DNA of 64,000 nucleotides, from positions 16,047,202-16,111,201 of the forward strand of contig NC_012873.2 of NCBI RefSeq assembly GCF_000003195.3, read 5' to 3'. Below, in pieces: positions 35,901-47,652 of the stretch; position 1 is the first letter of the stretch, and every line of letters begins with the position of its first letter. Made by a program: the position numbers and the translations under genes. The notes under the pieces are model-generated. The model was not told the DNA's origin, made no database searches, and saw only the letters and a program-made list of their open reading frames with translations. This stretch comes from Sorghum bicolor (taxonomy: Eukaryota > Streptophyta > Magnoliopsida > Poales > Poaceae).

Positions 35901-36440
35901 ATATGTTCAAGTTTGTGGCAGCTTAACAACGATATAGCCTGCCACAAACTTGTCAAGCAGCACAAATTTAAATTTTTCGAGTTCTTTTGCCAGTGTTTGT
36001 ACCTCATGAGCTTATTCCATTATATAACGCCCATCAACCATCTGGTAGTCATGAAACTGTTCTATGACATACAACTCAGAACCAACGTCAGACACTATAT
36101 CTGGCCTCAAGTGCATCCCACATCTCTTTACCAGTCTGTAGCGGCATATATGCATCCACTATAGAATCTCCTAGCACGCTAAGAATTACAACCTTAAACA
36201 TAGTATCAACGCATGCTCCTCCTCAAGAGTATGCATCCCAACAGTCTTAGGTTCAGTAATAAAATAATAGTGCATAGCAGTCAATTATAGAATGCACCTC
36301 TACCACCACCTCTTGTAATAAGTGCCCTAAAAAATATTCGGTTTTAGCATACTCACAAAGCCATCTGCCGAGAATTGCTTATTAAGTTTTTAGATTGTTA
36401 GAAATTTAGGCAGTATTAGCTTAATTCAGAAAAAGATTAG
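32996..36440 (-). pseudogene. Ty1/Copia retrotransposon remnant (gag, protease, integrase), split by a solo LTR
   Basis: Minus-strand order from high to low coordinates: UBN2-type gag (about 36150-35800); a zinc knuckle near 35650 in which the last Cys is Asp (CFTCGKPWHYAKD); gag-pre-integrase/protease (35570-35172) with WWLDIRANIHVC where DTGA is expected; integrase core (35030-34785, LELIHSNLC, INDCTRFCYVYLLK), running on in another frame to about 34660. Integrase resumes beyond the inserted LTR at 33041-32996 with a GIVERK-like motif. Stops, frame changes and lost catalytic residues show it is dead. No RT/RNase H was found. Confidence 0.8.
33047..34651. mobile_element. Solo LTR, about 1.6 kb, nested in the Copia integrase
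   Basis: Begins TGAAAGGTCCTAATATGGC and ends CTAGGGCTTTCA, so TG...CA with short inverted ends (TGAAAG/CTTTCA). Flanks are GTATG (33042-33046) and GTATA (34652-34656), a 5-bp target duplication with one mismatch. No internal region or second LTR is attached, and host integrase sequence continues on both sides. Confidence 0.82.
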
Positions 36441-36509
36441 GAACAAGTTTGTGGCCTCATAAATGTGCACGTGTGATCTAAGTGATATGGACACTACCCA
36501 GCGATACCA

Positions 36510-37017
36510 GAGTCGGTTGCACCAGTCAACATAGCGCCTGTTGGTGTAGTCGTAGTGTAGAGAAGTTGTAGTGCTGAACTTCCGTTGTCGTCATGGACGC
36601 TAGAAGAAGATGAAGTCGTGGGTCATGGATCGATCGACCAGTCATATGATCGCTCCACAAAAATCTGATGGTTACCCTTCACCTGAGGAGATAAACTCGT
36701 AGATGACTCGGTTTCAGAGTCCTGCTCTCCTTATTCCCGTGCTCACAGAAACTGGGATAGGGAAACCTTAAATGCAACAAAAGTGTAGAAACCAATGGGA
36801 TAGGAAAACCTTAAATACAACAGAAGTGTAGAAACCAGCGTATGAGAGACTAGAGAGAGTGAATATTGAAGCTGGTCTTGCTTTTATCTTATAGCCAGCA
36901 AGCCAAGTAGAGCCAGCCAAAGAGTGGAGGGGACGCTAGGAGCAGAGGAGAGAAGACAGATGCTACGAAAGAAAACTCCCATAACCTTCAACTCATAATT
37001 TTTCAATCGTTTCTAAC
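36510..37017 (-). repeat. Possible 5' LTR of the Copia remnant
   Basis: On the minus strand a TGTTAGAAACGATTG start lies at 37017. A primer-site-like CTCTGGTATCGCTGG lies at about 36520-36505, just before the gag region. There is no second LTR to compare with. Confidence 0.35.
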
Positions 37018-37410
37018 ACAAGCTACCCCTGAGACGAAGACGAAGGAGTACACTTGCAATTAAAAAATGTAACAATAATCATTCAACCTTTGATCATTTT
37101 ACTTTGAATTAGGATATGTAAGAGTTGCTATTACTTTTTTTTGACTTAGAGTTGCTATTACTTGCAACGTGAAACTTAAACTGCTGTAAGTGGTAGGTGG
37201 TACTCTTACCACCACATAGAATACCACCACATAGAAGAGGTAATCAAACCTTAATATACGCAACTAACCAAAATTAACTAATGTTGCATTTGCATTTATT
37301 CATATACGTCTATACCATATCCGCATCAAATACTTAAATTATCTGACATAGCATTAACACCTGTATTCGAATCTAAATATGAGAAACACTATAGGATGAA
37401 CCATATGTAT

Positions 37411-38456
37411 TCTATATCTATATCTATAAAGAGACAATTTCAGTTTGCCCACCTATTTCCGTTGGCCACCTGAATCCAGCGTCATCTCGGAATCGGCCGT
37501 AGCTTCAACCCGATAGAAGAGAAAAAAAAGAATATAAGTTTTTCTAGAGTTTCCAATGCAAAATCTCCTCACGATATATATCAGAGTATATTAAGAATAA
37601 CGAAAGTATAGGGGCCTAAATGGAAATTGTTTATCCTATTAATTTACTTTTCTTTTATTCTTTAAATCGGCTGAAAATGATAAATACATAGTAATTCATA
37701 GAAAAATCTAAAAATTACAAAACAAATTCTGTTCTGCTCCACATATGTAGATTCATGTAGTAAACAAAAAATATCTCAAATTTTAGTACATTTTTTTTCT
37801 AGAGATGCTTGCCTATGCTTTTTAGTGCAACATTGAAATTGTATTTATCTTGCTCCAATTATTATAAAAATTTTATGGTTCCCTATTTAATGTGATGCTT
37901 GATTTGTGATAAAAGTTTTAGCACCATTCGTGCATATTTCACTGATTTACTAATTTACCTAGATTTATGCTTGCTAAATAGTTTACAATCAATTTAAGTA
38001 TGTAAAAATAAAAAAAAAGATGCTTCCACTATCTTTGCATGATGTGTTGTTATGTCATATGAACATTTCATAAGTCCATGTGTTTATAATCTACATATAC
38101 ATTTAACTGATATATCCTATTTCTTAGGAATCTTTTAAATAAAAAAATAAAGCTAGCAACAAACTTCTCATATTTTAACATAATATTAATGTATATTAAG
38201 AGGTAATATTAGAGTTAGAGTAAGATAAAGTTTGACTAATTATTATTATTATTATTAAATAAATATGTCTCCAAGCTACATATTTGTAAATATTAACTAT
38301 CTAATACCATAGATGTCATGGTTATCAATAAAATAAACTATAAACTTTAAATTTTATAAAAAAGATAAATATAAATAGATATGTAACATTATGTCATTAT
38401 TTTCTACGACTATTTAATGTTTTTACCTCGTTGCAACGCACATGTATATTTATTAG
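37411..38456 (+). mobile_element. Degenerate Helitron-like segment upstream of the receptor kinase
   Basis: The 3' end resembles the Helitron at 21869: CTCGTTGCAACGCACATG, then a short tail and TTAG followed by T; the first base of CTAG has changed. The 5' side has TCTATATCTATATCTATAAA, a plausible Helitron start, but the exact first base is ambiguous. No ORF. The hairpin is weakened, so the element is old. Confidence 0.45.
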
Positions 38457-38898
38457 TAATAGTTAAAGTATCTGACATAGCTAACACTCGAAACTAAAAC
38501 ACTATAGCATGTGTATTCCTGCGGGGGTCGAACGGCCGAAGGAGCGTTCACGGGCTTCCCCATTCGGCCTCGAATCTGAATAATCCCCCATCTCAAAAAG
38601 AAAATAAGGAAATAGATAGATAGAAAACAAAAAAGAAAGAACAAGTGCTCGAGGTTCTTGCTCCGCTCTCACACTTTCTTTCTGCCTGCTCATCCCAACC
38701 CGTCCACCGTAACTCACGAATCCGCGGCCGCCCCCTCCGCAATCCCGACCTCCACCCGCCTTGCCCGAACTCGACGCTCTCTTCTCCTGAACGCGGTGCC
38801 TAGCCCCCGGGGGCGCGGCCACCGGGGGCCCATCTACTGCGGCTGGGCTGATGGGGTGGAGTGTAATGGAGGTCCGGCCGGAGTGGGATCTAGGCAAG
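38457..38898 (+). promoter_or_regulatory. Promoter and 5' leader region of the receptor kinase
   Basis: AT-rich to 38500, then increasingly GC-rich to the start codon. The leader has CT-rich tracts (38640-38700). An in-frame ATG at 38851 precedes the preferred start. No convincing TATA box was identified. Confidence 0.45.
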
Positions 38899-41800
38899 AT
38901 GAGGGAGCTGCGCTTCGTTGTGTTGGTTCTGGTGATATCCTTGCCGTGCTTCTCTGCATCCGATCGCCAAGGTACTACCGAACTCCCCTATCGTTCCTGC
39001 AAGGTGACGCTCTCATCAGCCGTCAGCTCTTGCCTCTGCATCGGCATGAGTGTGTTTTGGGTGCCTGTTAGCTGAACAAATGGAAATTTAGTTTGTATTA
39101 TTAAATTGTTGCTGTATTGTGACCAGCGTTTTAGAAATCAGTAGGTAGTAGTTGGGCACCTTGCTTCATGTAGCAGGCTAGCAGTTGGACAGGCTATGCA
39201 GCTGCTGGGCAGGCAATTTGGCGCTTTGCTTCACAGGAGAGTGTTGCCTAGCGCAAAGGCGCCGCCTTGATAGGCCAGCTGTCTGATTATCGAAATGACA
39301 GTTGAAATATTTATGTATTGACATTGTTAGTGGTATCTGGGAAACATAGATTAGCTTGAACTTACTTGATAATAATGATACCACATGTTTCTGCCACTGT
39401 AATCAGCTCATCATAGCATTTAATATGGGTGTACCAGCATGATCATTAATGTTACCTGAGCAAACATGCCAATTAAGTCATGTAACTGTGGTGGTCTATA
39501 TATATGGCAATGTTCACACTAAAACATTGTATCTGGGAGAAACCTTGAGTATGGGTATAACTGTCGTCATGACTCTCTTGGTACACCAAACTACCAATGT
39601 CATCCATTGTTCTTACGGTGTAAAGGCGAGGCACGGCGATAGGGGGGGGGGGAGGGGGGGGGGGGCCTGGACACCTAAGCGCCCATTCTGCAAGGCGATG
39701 GGGGGGAGGGGCGCCTGGACACGAACTATGATGCCATCTTTTTTTGTCTCAATGTTTAAGGTTTGGTTGACATGGAGAAACAAAGTTACTTTATGTTCTT
39801 CAGGGATAATGTAGGCATTTAAAGAAAAGAGGAAAATGTAATTCTCAATGTCCGATTGGATCTCTTGTTTACAAAAATCAAGTACCTTATGAAGACTAAA
39901 TAATTGACTATGTTTTGCAGGAGATGCTTTATATGATATGAAACAAAAACTGAACGTTACTGGCGGTCAGCTTTCAGATTGGAACCAAAATCAAGTTAAC
40001 CCTTGCACATGGAATTCTGTTATTTGTGACAACAACAACAATGTTGTTCAAGTGTAAGTGGGAGCCCTTGTACCTTCTTTCTTTGTTTGCTTTCATATGT
40101 TCTAATGTTGTTGGAGTGCTTATGTTCCCCTCTGTTCTGATCTTGTGTGTTTTTTGACTAATCTTTATGCTCTCTTGTAGAACTTTGGCTGCACGAGGAT
40201 TCACGGGTGTTCTGTCACCAAGAATTGGAGAACTCCAATATTTGAGTGTCCTGTGAGTATGATGTCTTATTCTTTAGATTATATATACCTTTGACATAAT
40301 CACTTCTATAAACATCAAAAGGTATGGTGTACATTTGTTACACTATAGCAATAGTTATTCATTTTCCCAGAGAATCGCATCATGTTATTCAAAGTAAGAA
40401 ATTTATAGAATGAGTAAATGCAATAATATTATAATAAATCCAGTACAGAAACCTTGGCATGTCTGAGAAATTAGGAATCATTTTCTGTATTGAATCTTAC
40501 TGTTCTATGATTCTGTTGCTTCTGTGGATAGACATGTCTGCTTCTCTTCATGTTTTGGGGCAAACTGATATGTTACTGAAACAAGAACATAGTGGGCTAG
40601 CCATCTATGCAAGTAAACTAGGATGATATGGATTGTACCAGTGTCACATATGCTAACATATTCTGTTCCAGAGGAATTGGTACTAGTTCTGGTTATTACC
40701 TTTAGATATGTGTCATACATGAACTATTGTTCAAGCTTGGTGCAATTTAATTTCATGATACTTCTCGGACTACTATGAAACTGTATAGCATATGATCTTG
40801 CAGGTCATTGGCTGGTAACAGGATTACCGGTACTGTACCAGAGGAGTTTGGTAATCTATCTAGCTTGACAAGCTTAGATTTAGAGGACAATCTTTTAGTT
40901 GGAGAAGTACCAGCTTCTCTTGGCAACCTTTCTAAGCTAACGCTGTTGTAAGTATTTTAAAATCAGAGTTCCCTTCTCATAAATAGAGTTATATGTCCTA
41001 CGTATTCAAGAAAAGAAATATAGTTATATGTGACCTTTTCATGTAATCTTTCTGTCTCTCATAACCAGGATACTGAGTAAAAATAATTTCAATGGGTCAA
41101 TTCCTGATAGCATAGCGAACATTTCAAGCTTGACAGACATGTAAGACTGAGTATGATACCCTTTTCAGTTTCTTATAACTCAAGTTCATTTAAATGTGCT
41201 TGCCATGTGTTGACAAAATAATACTTTGATTACAGCCGCCTGGCATATAATAATTTGTCCGGTCAGATACCTGGTTCGCTGTTTCAAGTAGCACGTTACA
41301 AGTATATGAAGCTTGCTCTTAATTTTTTTTCTTTTATTCTATGATTTTTTTCCTAATCCTGAGTGAATGATGAAATTCTCTTTTTTCACGACCAGCTTTT
41401 CTGGTAATCACTTAAACTGTGGACCCAACTTCCCGCATTCTTGTGCATCCAGCATGTCCTATCAGAGTAAGTTGCATTCTGACTACTGTATTTATTATTT
41501 TACCAATGCATATTACTCCCTCCATCTCAAATTAACTGTCGTTATTGGTTTTCGTACATGTTTGACTCGATTTGTAGAAAATACGTGCAATATTTGTACC
41601 TCCAAATAAATTTGTTAAAAAACTAGATTCAAGACCTTTCCAACGATACTAATTATGTACCATCCTACAGTGGGGGTCTCCCCTGCTGTAATTTTGGGTC
41701 AAAAAAACTAATTATGTACCATAAACATTAATATTTTCTAATATATATTTAGTCAAAGTTGTTTATCGGGAAGCACAAACAACAGTTATTTTGGGACGGA

Positions 41801-44018
41801 GGGAGTAGTTTGTTAGTATAGATGGTTTCCTTGTATTTTATGAGATTGCTAATTTCATAATTATCATCTTACAGGTGGATCCCATAGCTCAAAAATTGGC
41901 TTAATACTTGGAACAGTTGGTGGAATTTTAGGGCTTCTTATCGTGGGAGCTCTGTTTCTAATCTGTAATGCAAGGAGGAAAAGCCACCTGCGGGAAGTTT
42001 TTGTGGATGTAGCAGGTTCCATGCCCATGTAGTCGATGCCTTGCTTTTGGTCTTTCATAGTAGTGAAGTAATAGTCTTAATAATGGCTTAAGAAAACTGT
42101 TATATCTCTTAAAATTCATAAAGTTTAGAGCTCCCAAAGACCAAGACAGTAAACACACCGTTCATACTTGATTATTAATATACATCAGGCTCGTGTTTCA
42201 GTCATTGAAAATAATAATTTCCTAATCAGAATACATGACCCTACACCTTCATCAATCAGGCACTGTGTTAATCATAAGAATTTCAAGTTTGCATAGTTTA
42301 TGCAATCACCTAAGGTATAATAATTTATGTTCTACAGGCGAGGACGATCGACGAATTGCGTTTGGCCAGATCAAAAGATTTGCATGGCGAGAACTGCAGA
42401 TTGCGACTGATAATTTCAATGAAAGAAATGTTCTTGGACAGGGAGGTTTTGGTAAAGTATACAAGGGAGTTCTTCCTGATGCAACTAAGATCGCTGTAAA
42501 ACGATTGACTGACTATGACAGTCCTGGTGGGGAGGCTGCCTTCTTGCGGGAGGTTGAGCTTATTAGTGTTGCAGTTCATCGCAATCTCTTAAGATTAATT
42601 GGCTTCTGCACGACACAAACAGAGCGCTTGCTGGTCTATCCATTTATGCAGAATTTGAGTGTTGCCTGCCGCTTAAGAGGTATTTTTTTAAATTGTTCAT
42701 GCACCTCTCTATGTACAGGATTGTGTTTGTTTGTAATCTTTGTCATAGGTGTGCATACTTACTAAATAATTGTGTGTGTGTGAGTGCGTATCCAGGGATG
42801 TACCCTTTCTTCTGTAAGTAATATAATGAACAGCTCTCCTGTGTGTTCGAGAGAAAAAAAAATGCACCCCTCTATGTATTTTGCTAAGATGTTTCACTAT
42901 TACTACCTATAAAAGGAATTTCTCTATTATTTCTCTTCCTTTTATGTACAGACAGAACTTTACCACTGATAATTTGCATATGGTAGACCTTGGACCTCCC
43001 ACATAACATTTTCTCAACCTTTTGCTAACAGGCTTGATTTGTTACGTCTATATACAATAAGCTTTCCCACTGGTCAAAAAATTTATTAACTTATTTGGCA
43101 TCTTTCTTTTATCGTAATTGATGCTGGTCTCGTATCATGTGTCCTGTGTTCTAACTTCTAAATGCTATCCAGATTTTAAGCCTGGAGAACCCATCCTAGA
43201 CTGGCCTTCAAGGAAACGGGTGGCTATAGGTACAGCTCGTGGACTGGAGTATCTGCATGAACACTGCAACCCCAAGATCATACACCGTGATGTTAAAGCT
43301 GCAAATGTATTACTTGACGAGGATTTCGAGCCTGTTGTTGGTGATTTTGGCCTAGCAAAGCTCGTAGATGTGCAGAAGACATCTGTGACAACACAAGTCC
43401 GTGGAACCATGGGTCACATAGCACCTGAGTACCTGTCCACAGGGAAGTCGTCCGAGAGGACTGATGTTTTTGGCTATGGGATCATGCTTCTTGAACTTGT
43501 GACGGGTCAGCGGGCTATTGACTTCTCACGGTTGGAAGAGGAAGAAGATGTGCTATTGCTTGATCATGCAAGTCTTTTTTCACTTCCAAATATTGGATAG
43601 TTTTGCTCTTTGCCTCTTTGGTTACAAAATTTTTTATGCTGGCTCCATCCTTAATACAACCTAATTCCTGTGTATGTTATGATGTACCTGTAACTGAATA
43701 CAGGTAAAGAAGCTACAGAGAGAAGGGGAGCTAGACTCCATTGTGGACAAGAACCTTAATCAGAATTATGATAGTGAGGATCTTGAGATGATAATACAGA
43801 TAGCACTGCTCTGCACGCAGGCATCACCTGAGGACCGACCATCAATGTCTGAAGTGGTTAGGATGCTGGAAGGTGAGGGTTTGGCGGAGCGGTGGGAGGA
43901 GTGGCAGCATGTGGAGGTGACAAGGAGGCAGGAGTATGAGCGGATGCAGCGGAGGTTCGACTGGGGAGAGGATTCTGTCTACAATCAGGAAGCGATGGAG
44001 TTGTCTGCAGGTAGATGA
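38899..44018 (+). CDS. LRR receptor-like serine/threonine kinase, subfamily LRR-II (At5g10290-like)
   Basis: Plasma-membrane receptor kinase. Exons: 38899-38971, 39921-40053, 40181-40252, 40804-40947, 41069-41140, 41236-41301, 41396-41466, 41875-42015, 42338-42679, 43173-43567, 43704-44018. These give 607 aa. Signal peptide 1-21 ([20 protein letters not shown]), LRRNT with NPCTW, about five LRRs, then TM about 217-241 ([20 protein letters not shown]). The kinase has GQGGFG (about 291), VK (about 312), HRDVKAAN (about 409), DFG (about 429) and the loop [19 protein letters not shown], an active RD kinase. It ends [11 protein letters not shown]. It lacks the Pro-rich SPP region of true SERKs. 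Intron 10 uses a GC donor (CAT|GCAAGT). The ATG at 38851 would add 16 residues before the signal peptide, so 38899 is preferred. Ligand unknown; co-receptor roles are known in this subfamily. Confidence 0.94.
39635..39725 (+). repeat. G-run tract in kinase intron 1
   Basis: Runs of 10, 12 and 7 G with single breaks (39641-39665 and about 39701-39712). A GGCGAT...GCCTGGACAC unit is partly duplicated. Such runs could form G-quadruplexes; they may also be prone to sequencing error. Confidence 0.8.
41516..41805. mobile_element. Stowaway MITE in kinase intron 7, with a small inner insertion
   Basis: CTCCCTCCATCTCAAATTAA pairs with TTATTTTGGGACGGAGGGAG. TA flanks both ends. Inside, ACTAATTATGTACCAT occurs twice (about 41648 and 41708), around a roughly 44-bp inserted segment. 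Confidence 0.88.
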
Positions 44019-44143
44019 CAATCAGTGGAAACGGATGGGTGTAAATGCAATGATGCGGTGCCTGCTGTGCTGTATGTAACTGTTATTTGTAGAGTAGCCT
44101 ATTAGATACTTGTTGAGCAATTGCATGAACGTGGATGGAATTA

Positions 44144-46696
44144 TGTAACACCCTAAAGTTTGCAAGTATTTAAAAATAGGAGAAATTAATTTAATTTGTA
44201 TTTTTGTGCTCATGAAATATAGGAAAATAATATTTTTTATTAAAATAAATTTATCATAGAGCTTAGCAACTTGTTTGTGCATTCATGCAGGAGAATTAAT
44301 TTTATTGTGCTGCGTGATTTGACTAAAGTTCAAAAGTATTTTAAAGTGATTTTAAAATGGATTTGAAAATGGTTTGGAAATAAAAGGAAAGAATTAAAAA
44401 AAAAACCCCTCCCTCTCTCTGTTTGGCGCCACCCTTCTCCCCTCTCTTTTCGGCCCACTCAGCTTGGCCCAGCGCGCGCGCAACCAACCCAGCAGCCGGC
44501 CCACATCTTTCCCTTCCCCTCTTCTCTCACTGCCACCCTGGGCCCGCACGTCAGCGTCACCAGCTCCCTTTCTTCTTCTTCCTGGGACGTGACCGAGCAG
44601 GACTCCAGCCATCGCCGCCCAAAATCACTTGATTTCCTTCCTATCTTGCTAATCCAGCGCCTATAAAGCCTCAGGCTCTTCTCTGCGCCCCCTTTTCCCC
44701 CTGCACACGATGCAAAGCCTTTTATAACGCTTGTGTTCTTGATCTGGATCTCGCCGTCGGACTCAACTCAACCGTGGCTGGGGAAATCGCGTTTTGCAGC
44801 CGTGCGGGCGAGTCCGAGCCCTTGCCGAGCTTCGTTCAAGGTCTGCGAAGCCGAAGGACCACTCCCTACGTTTTCTAGTGCTTCCAGTGTCTCTCTAATC
44901 AACGCCGAAATCTGTACAGGAAGGGCCGTCCGCGGTTTGCGTCGCGCCCCTCTCCCGAGACCTCCCCGGGCTTCGATAACCCTCCAGGTGAGTTCGCGAG
45001 GGTCTTCTCTTGCTCCTGGAACTTTTCCCATCGAAAACCGAGCTTCCTAATGTTTTGTTTCCGAACTCCGGCGAGTCTCTCCTCTTTCCGGCAATGGAGC
45101 CACCGTGTCTGGCTTCTGTGCACCACCGGCAGCACCTGTTTATTCCAGTTTGAGTCTCAGTCGTCCGATTCAAGATCAACGATCTAGATTAGAACGTACC
45201 CCTTCATTCGCACTTTTGTTAAAGAGCCCCTGAGCTTTTGCCAAATAAACCCGCAGTCCAAAGCGCCCCTGAGGAATACGTCAACGGATTTTGAAAACGT
45301 ATTTCACCTCGGTATGATTTCAAGTACGCTTTCTGGTATTTACAAAATTGCCACTGAGTTTGTTTTGCTCATAAAATATTCGTTTTAACTCCGTTTTGAC
45401 CCATTCAAATCGCGTTGGATTCGTATTAATGATCTCTACATGTTAGTAAAATTATTTACTCAGTTTGAAACTTTCTAATTTCGTGATACTATTTAATTAA
45501 TTGTTTTTCTATATAAAATCTTAGAAAATTCATATCTCCTCCGTTTTAGCTCCGATTTTCGTGATCTTTACGTCTGTGAGATCGTAGCGATGCGTAGAAT
45601 CTTTTTATAAACTTTTCATACTGTTTTCATATGATTGGTGTACTGTTCTAATTGTAGTTTTGTTTGCTCGTGTATGTTTTCTCCGATTGTTGGTGTGATC
45701 GATGATCGAGTTTAGACGGAGAGCAGTTTCGGTTATCAAGATCAAAGCTTTGACAACAAGTGAGACCAGCAGAACCAAAAGGATTAGCAAGATCTTTGGA
45801 TCGAGGCAAGTATAGCATTTGGATTTTATATTCTGTGACTATGATCCTGTGACTAGATTAATGTTAAGTAATAAACGATAAAAATGACTTTTTAGCAACT
45901 TGATGATTTATCTGTACGTGATCACCCGGGACAACAGTGCAACCATGAGGGCTATAATGGCTCTGGCTTTAGTTAAGTATGAGTAACTTTTCTAGCTCGT
46001 TAGCGGTTACCCGTTGTGGCGCAATTGGGGAGTAGCAGACCGTGGATTCCTGCGGGTGAATCACACGGACTGACTAATGAAACCAAGCGGCCCTAACTTG
46101 TTAGACGAACCTTTGAAAGACTTCATAGTGATCCCTGCCGACCTCCCTAGGAAGGGGGTTAAGAGATTAGCTACCTCGGGCGAAAGGGTAAATCATGACT
46201 CATGGGTAAAGATGTGCAACCTCTGCAGAGGGTTAAAAACTAGTATACTAGCCGAGCTCACGGTCAGGAGCGGCCTTGGGGACATCTACATTAAGGGTGA
46301 TGATTCCTGTGTGTTAAATATGCTCATTATTATTGTTTAATGCTTTACATTATTTATGTCACATTGATCATGAGATTGTGGGAGCTATACAATCTAGTTG
46401 CTATACTTGTGGAGTTCGACATGGACTCACTCTTGCCATTTCCCCCAAACCTCAGGAGAAGTTTAGGCTTGTGATCAACCAGTCAGTTGGATCCTGTAGA
46501 GTGAAGTTAATACCCGAAGTTGGAGTTGCGTATCCGCTGTTTGATACTAAAGGTTATCTCTCTTATACTATGCACGTTATATAATTTATGCATTGTCTTT
46601 TGATATTACCCCTTATTTGTAGCTATATATGAGAATTGACTTCTAAAACTCATATATAGTGTATATCTGGTTTTGTCCTTAAAATCGGGTATTACA
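44144..46696 (+). repeat. 5' LTR (2553 bp)
   Basis: Contains a TATA-like CCTATAAAGCCTCAGG at about 44659 as a likely promoter. A CT-rich stretch and a GC-rich leader follow. Short frames in the LTR recur in both copies and are not considered genes. Confidence 0.92.
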
Positions 46697-46699
46697 AAG

Positions 46700-46711
46700 T
46701 GGTATCAAAGC
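46700..46711 (+). promoter_or_regulatory. Primer-binding site
   Basis: TGGTATCAAAGC, one mismatch from the common initiator-Met tRNA site TGGTATCAGAGC. It lies three bases after the 5' LTR. Confidence 0.85.
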
Positions 46712-46890
46712 AATGCTGACTGTAGGACGCAAGCCTAGTTAGAACTGGACGTTTTGGCATGCTTCTATCTTTGCTTACTTCTTGCTTTTCGCCTTGACCT
46801 TGATAGTTGCTAAAAGTTATGCTTACCTCTTGCCTAGTTCTTTTATAAAATCTTGTCTCGATTCTAAATTCTCTCTCTCTGTCTCTTTAG

Positions 46891-47652
46891 ATGGATCATA
46901 ACGAGGAGACCTTTGACAAGAAGGAACGAAAGCACCCAGATTTTCCAACCGTAAAAGCATTCGACATGGAGAAGCTTCTAGCCATGCAAACACAAGTAGT
47001 GGAAGGAATAACTCAGAATAAGAACTCTCAACAACGTATCTCAGGACCCGTGAGGAGACAAGTAGCAGAAGCTTGGAAAAATATGAGAAATCATGGAAGC
47101 GTTGGGAGTAATACATCAGGATATCAGGATCAATGCCACTGTTGTGAGCATTATGGTCTTCCTTGTCTTCGGAATATGTCATCTAAGAAGGAAGTTAAGA
47201 CAAAACCAACCTGTGTGACTAATGAGGATAAGAAGAGGAAGGCAAAAGCACTAGAGCCGAGATTGGGAAGTGATCAACACCCAAATCCCAAGATGTCACA
47301 TGTAGCTTCAAATTCTCGTCAGGAAAACTCAAACCTTGGAGATGAACAAATTCCCCAAGCTAATCCCACTGCTCATGAGGTATGCATAGATGGGTGGACA
47401 ATTACTTATAGAGAGTTTCAACCTCGGAGGATCAAGCAATGTAGAAAGAAATCTAACCAGGCAAAGATAAACCATCAGAGCATGCAAGTTGATAACACAC
47501 CGAACAACACTTCAGTGGAAAATAACATCACAAAGGAACCAGCTAAGAGAAGGTGTTATCACTGCCAACAAGAAGGACATTATATAAGCTCTTGTCCACA
47601 AAAGAAGCAACAGATGCATCGTGAAGATAACCACACTAAGTCTAAGATATAG
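46891..47652 (+). CDS. Gag-type protein with CCHC zinc knuckle (retrotransposon)
   Basis: A 253-aa intact frame starting 194 bp after the 5' LTR. The N-terminal half is hydrophilic and not obviously like a full Ty3 capsid (GPVRRQVAEAWKNMR, then a Cys/His cluster CHCCEHYGLPC). The middle is basic and Ser/Asn-rich. Near residue 220 is the zinc knuckle CYHCQQEGHYISSC (CX2CX4HX4C), a nucleocapsid signature. It is shorter than a usual Ty3 gag, so the capsid part may be replaced or reduced. It probably binds element RNA. The frame is uninterrupted despite no pol, which suggests recent function or very recent origin. Confidence 0.8.
   Translation: MDHNEETFDKKERKHPDFPTVKAFDMEKLLAMQTQVVEGITQNKNSQQRISGPVRRQVAEAWKNMRNHGSVGSNTSGYQDQCHCCEHYGLPCLRNMSSKKEVKTKPTCVTNEDKKRKAKALEPRLGSDQHPNPKMSHVASNSRQENSNLGDEQIPQANPTAHEVCIDGWTITYREFQPRRIKQCRKKSNQAKINHQSMQVDNTPNNTSVENNITKEPAKRRCYHCQQEGHYISSCPQKKQQMHREDNHTKSKI

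Noticed and set aside
38658..39075. 137-codon ORF overlapping the kinase start
   Set aside because: A different frame through the GC-rich leader; the kinase frame gives a signal peptide and splices to LRR exons.
38899..44018. Calling the kinase a true SERK
   Set aside because: The Ser-Pro-Pro hinge of SERKs is missing and the tail ELSAGR fits the At5g10290-type branch of the same subfamily.
46077..46340. 87-codon LTR ORF (52-codon part shared in both LTRs) as a gene
   Set aside because: It is part of the LTR; its start codon is lost in the 3' LTR by an A-to-T change, so it is not conserved even within the element.
44394..46584. Repeated ORFs inside the LTR, also at 50163-52419
   Set aside because: They are duplicated only because the LTR is; none has start context, domain or constraint suggesting a protein.
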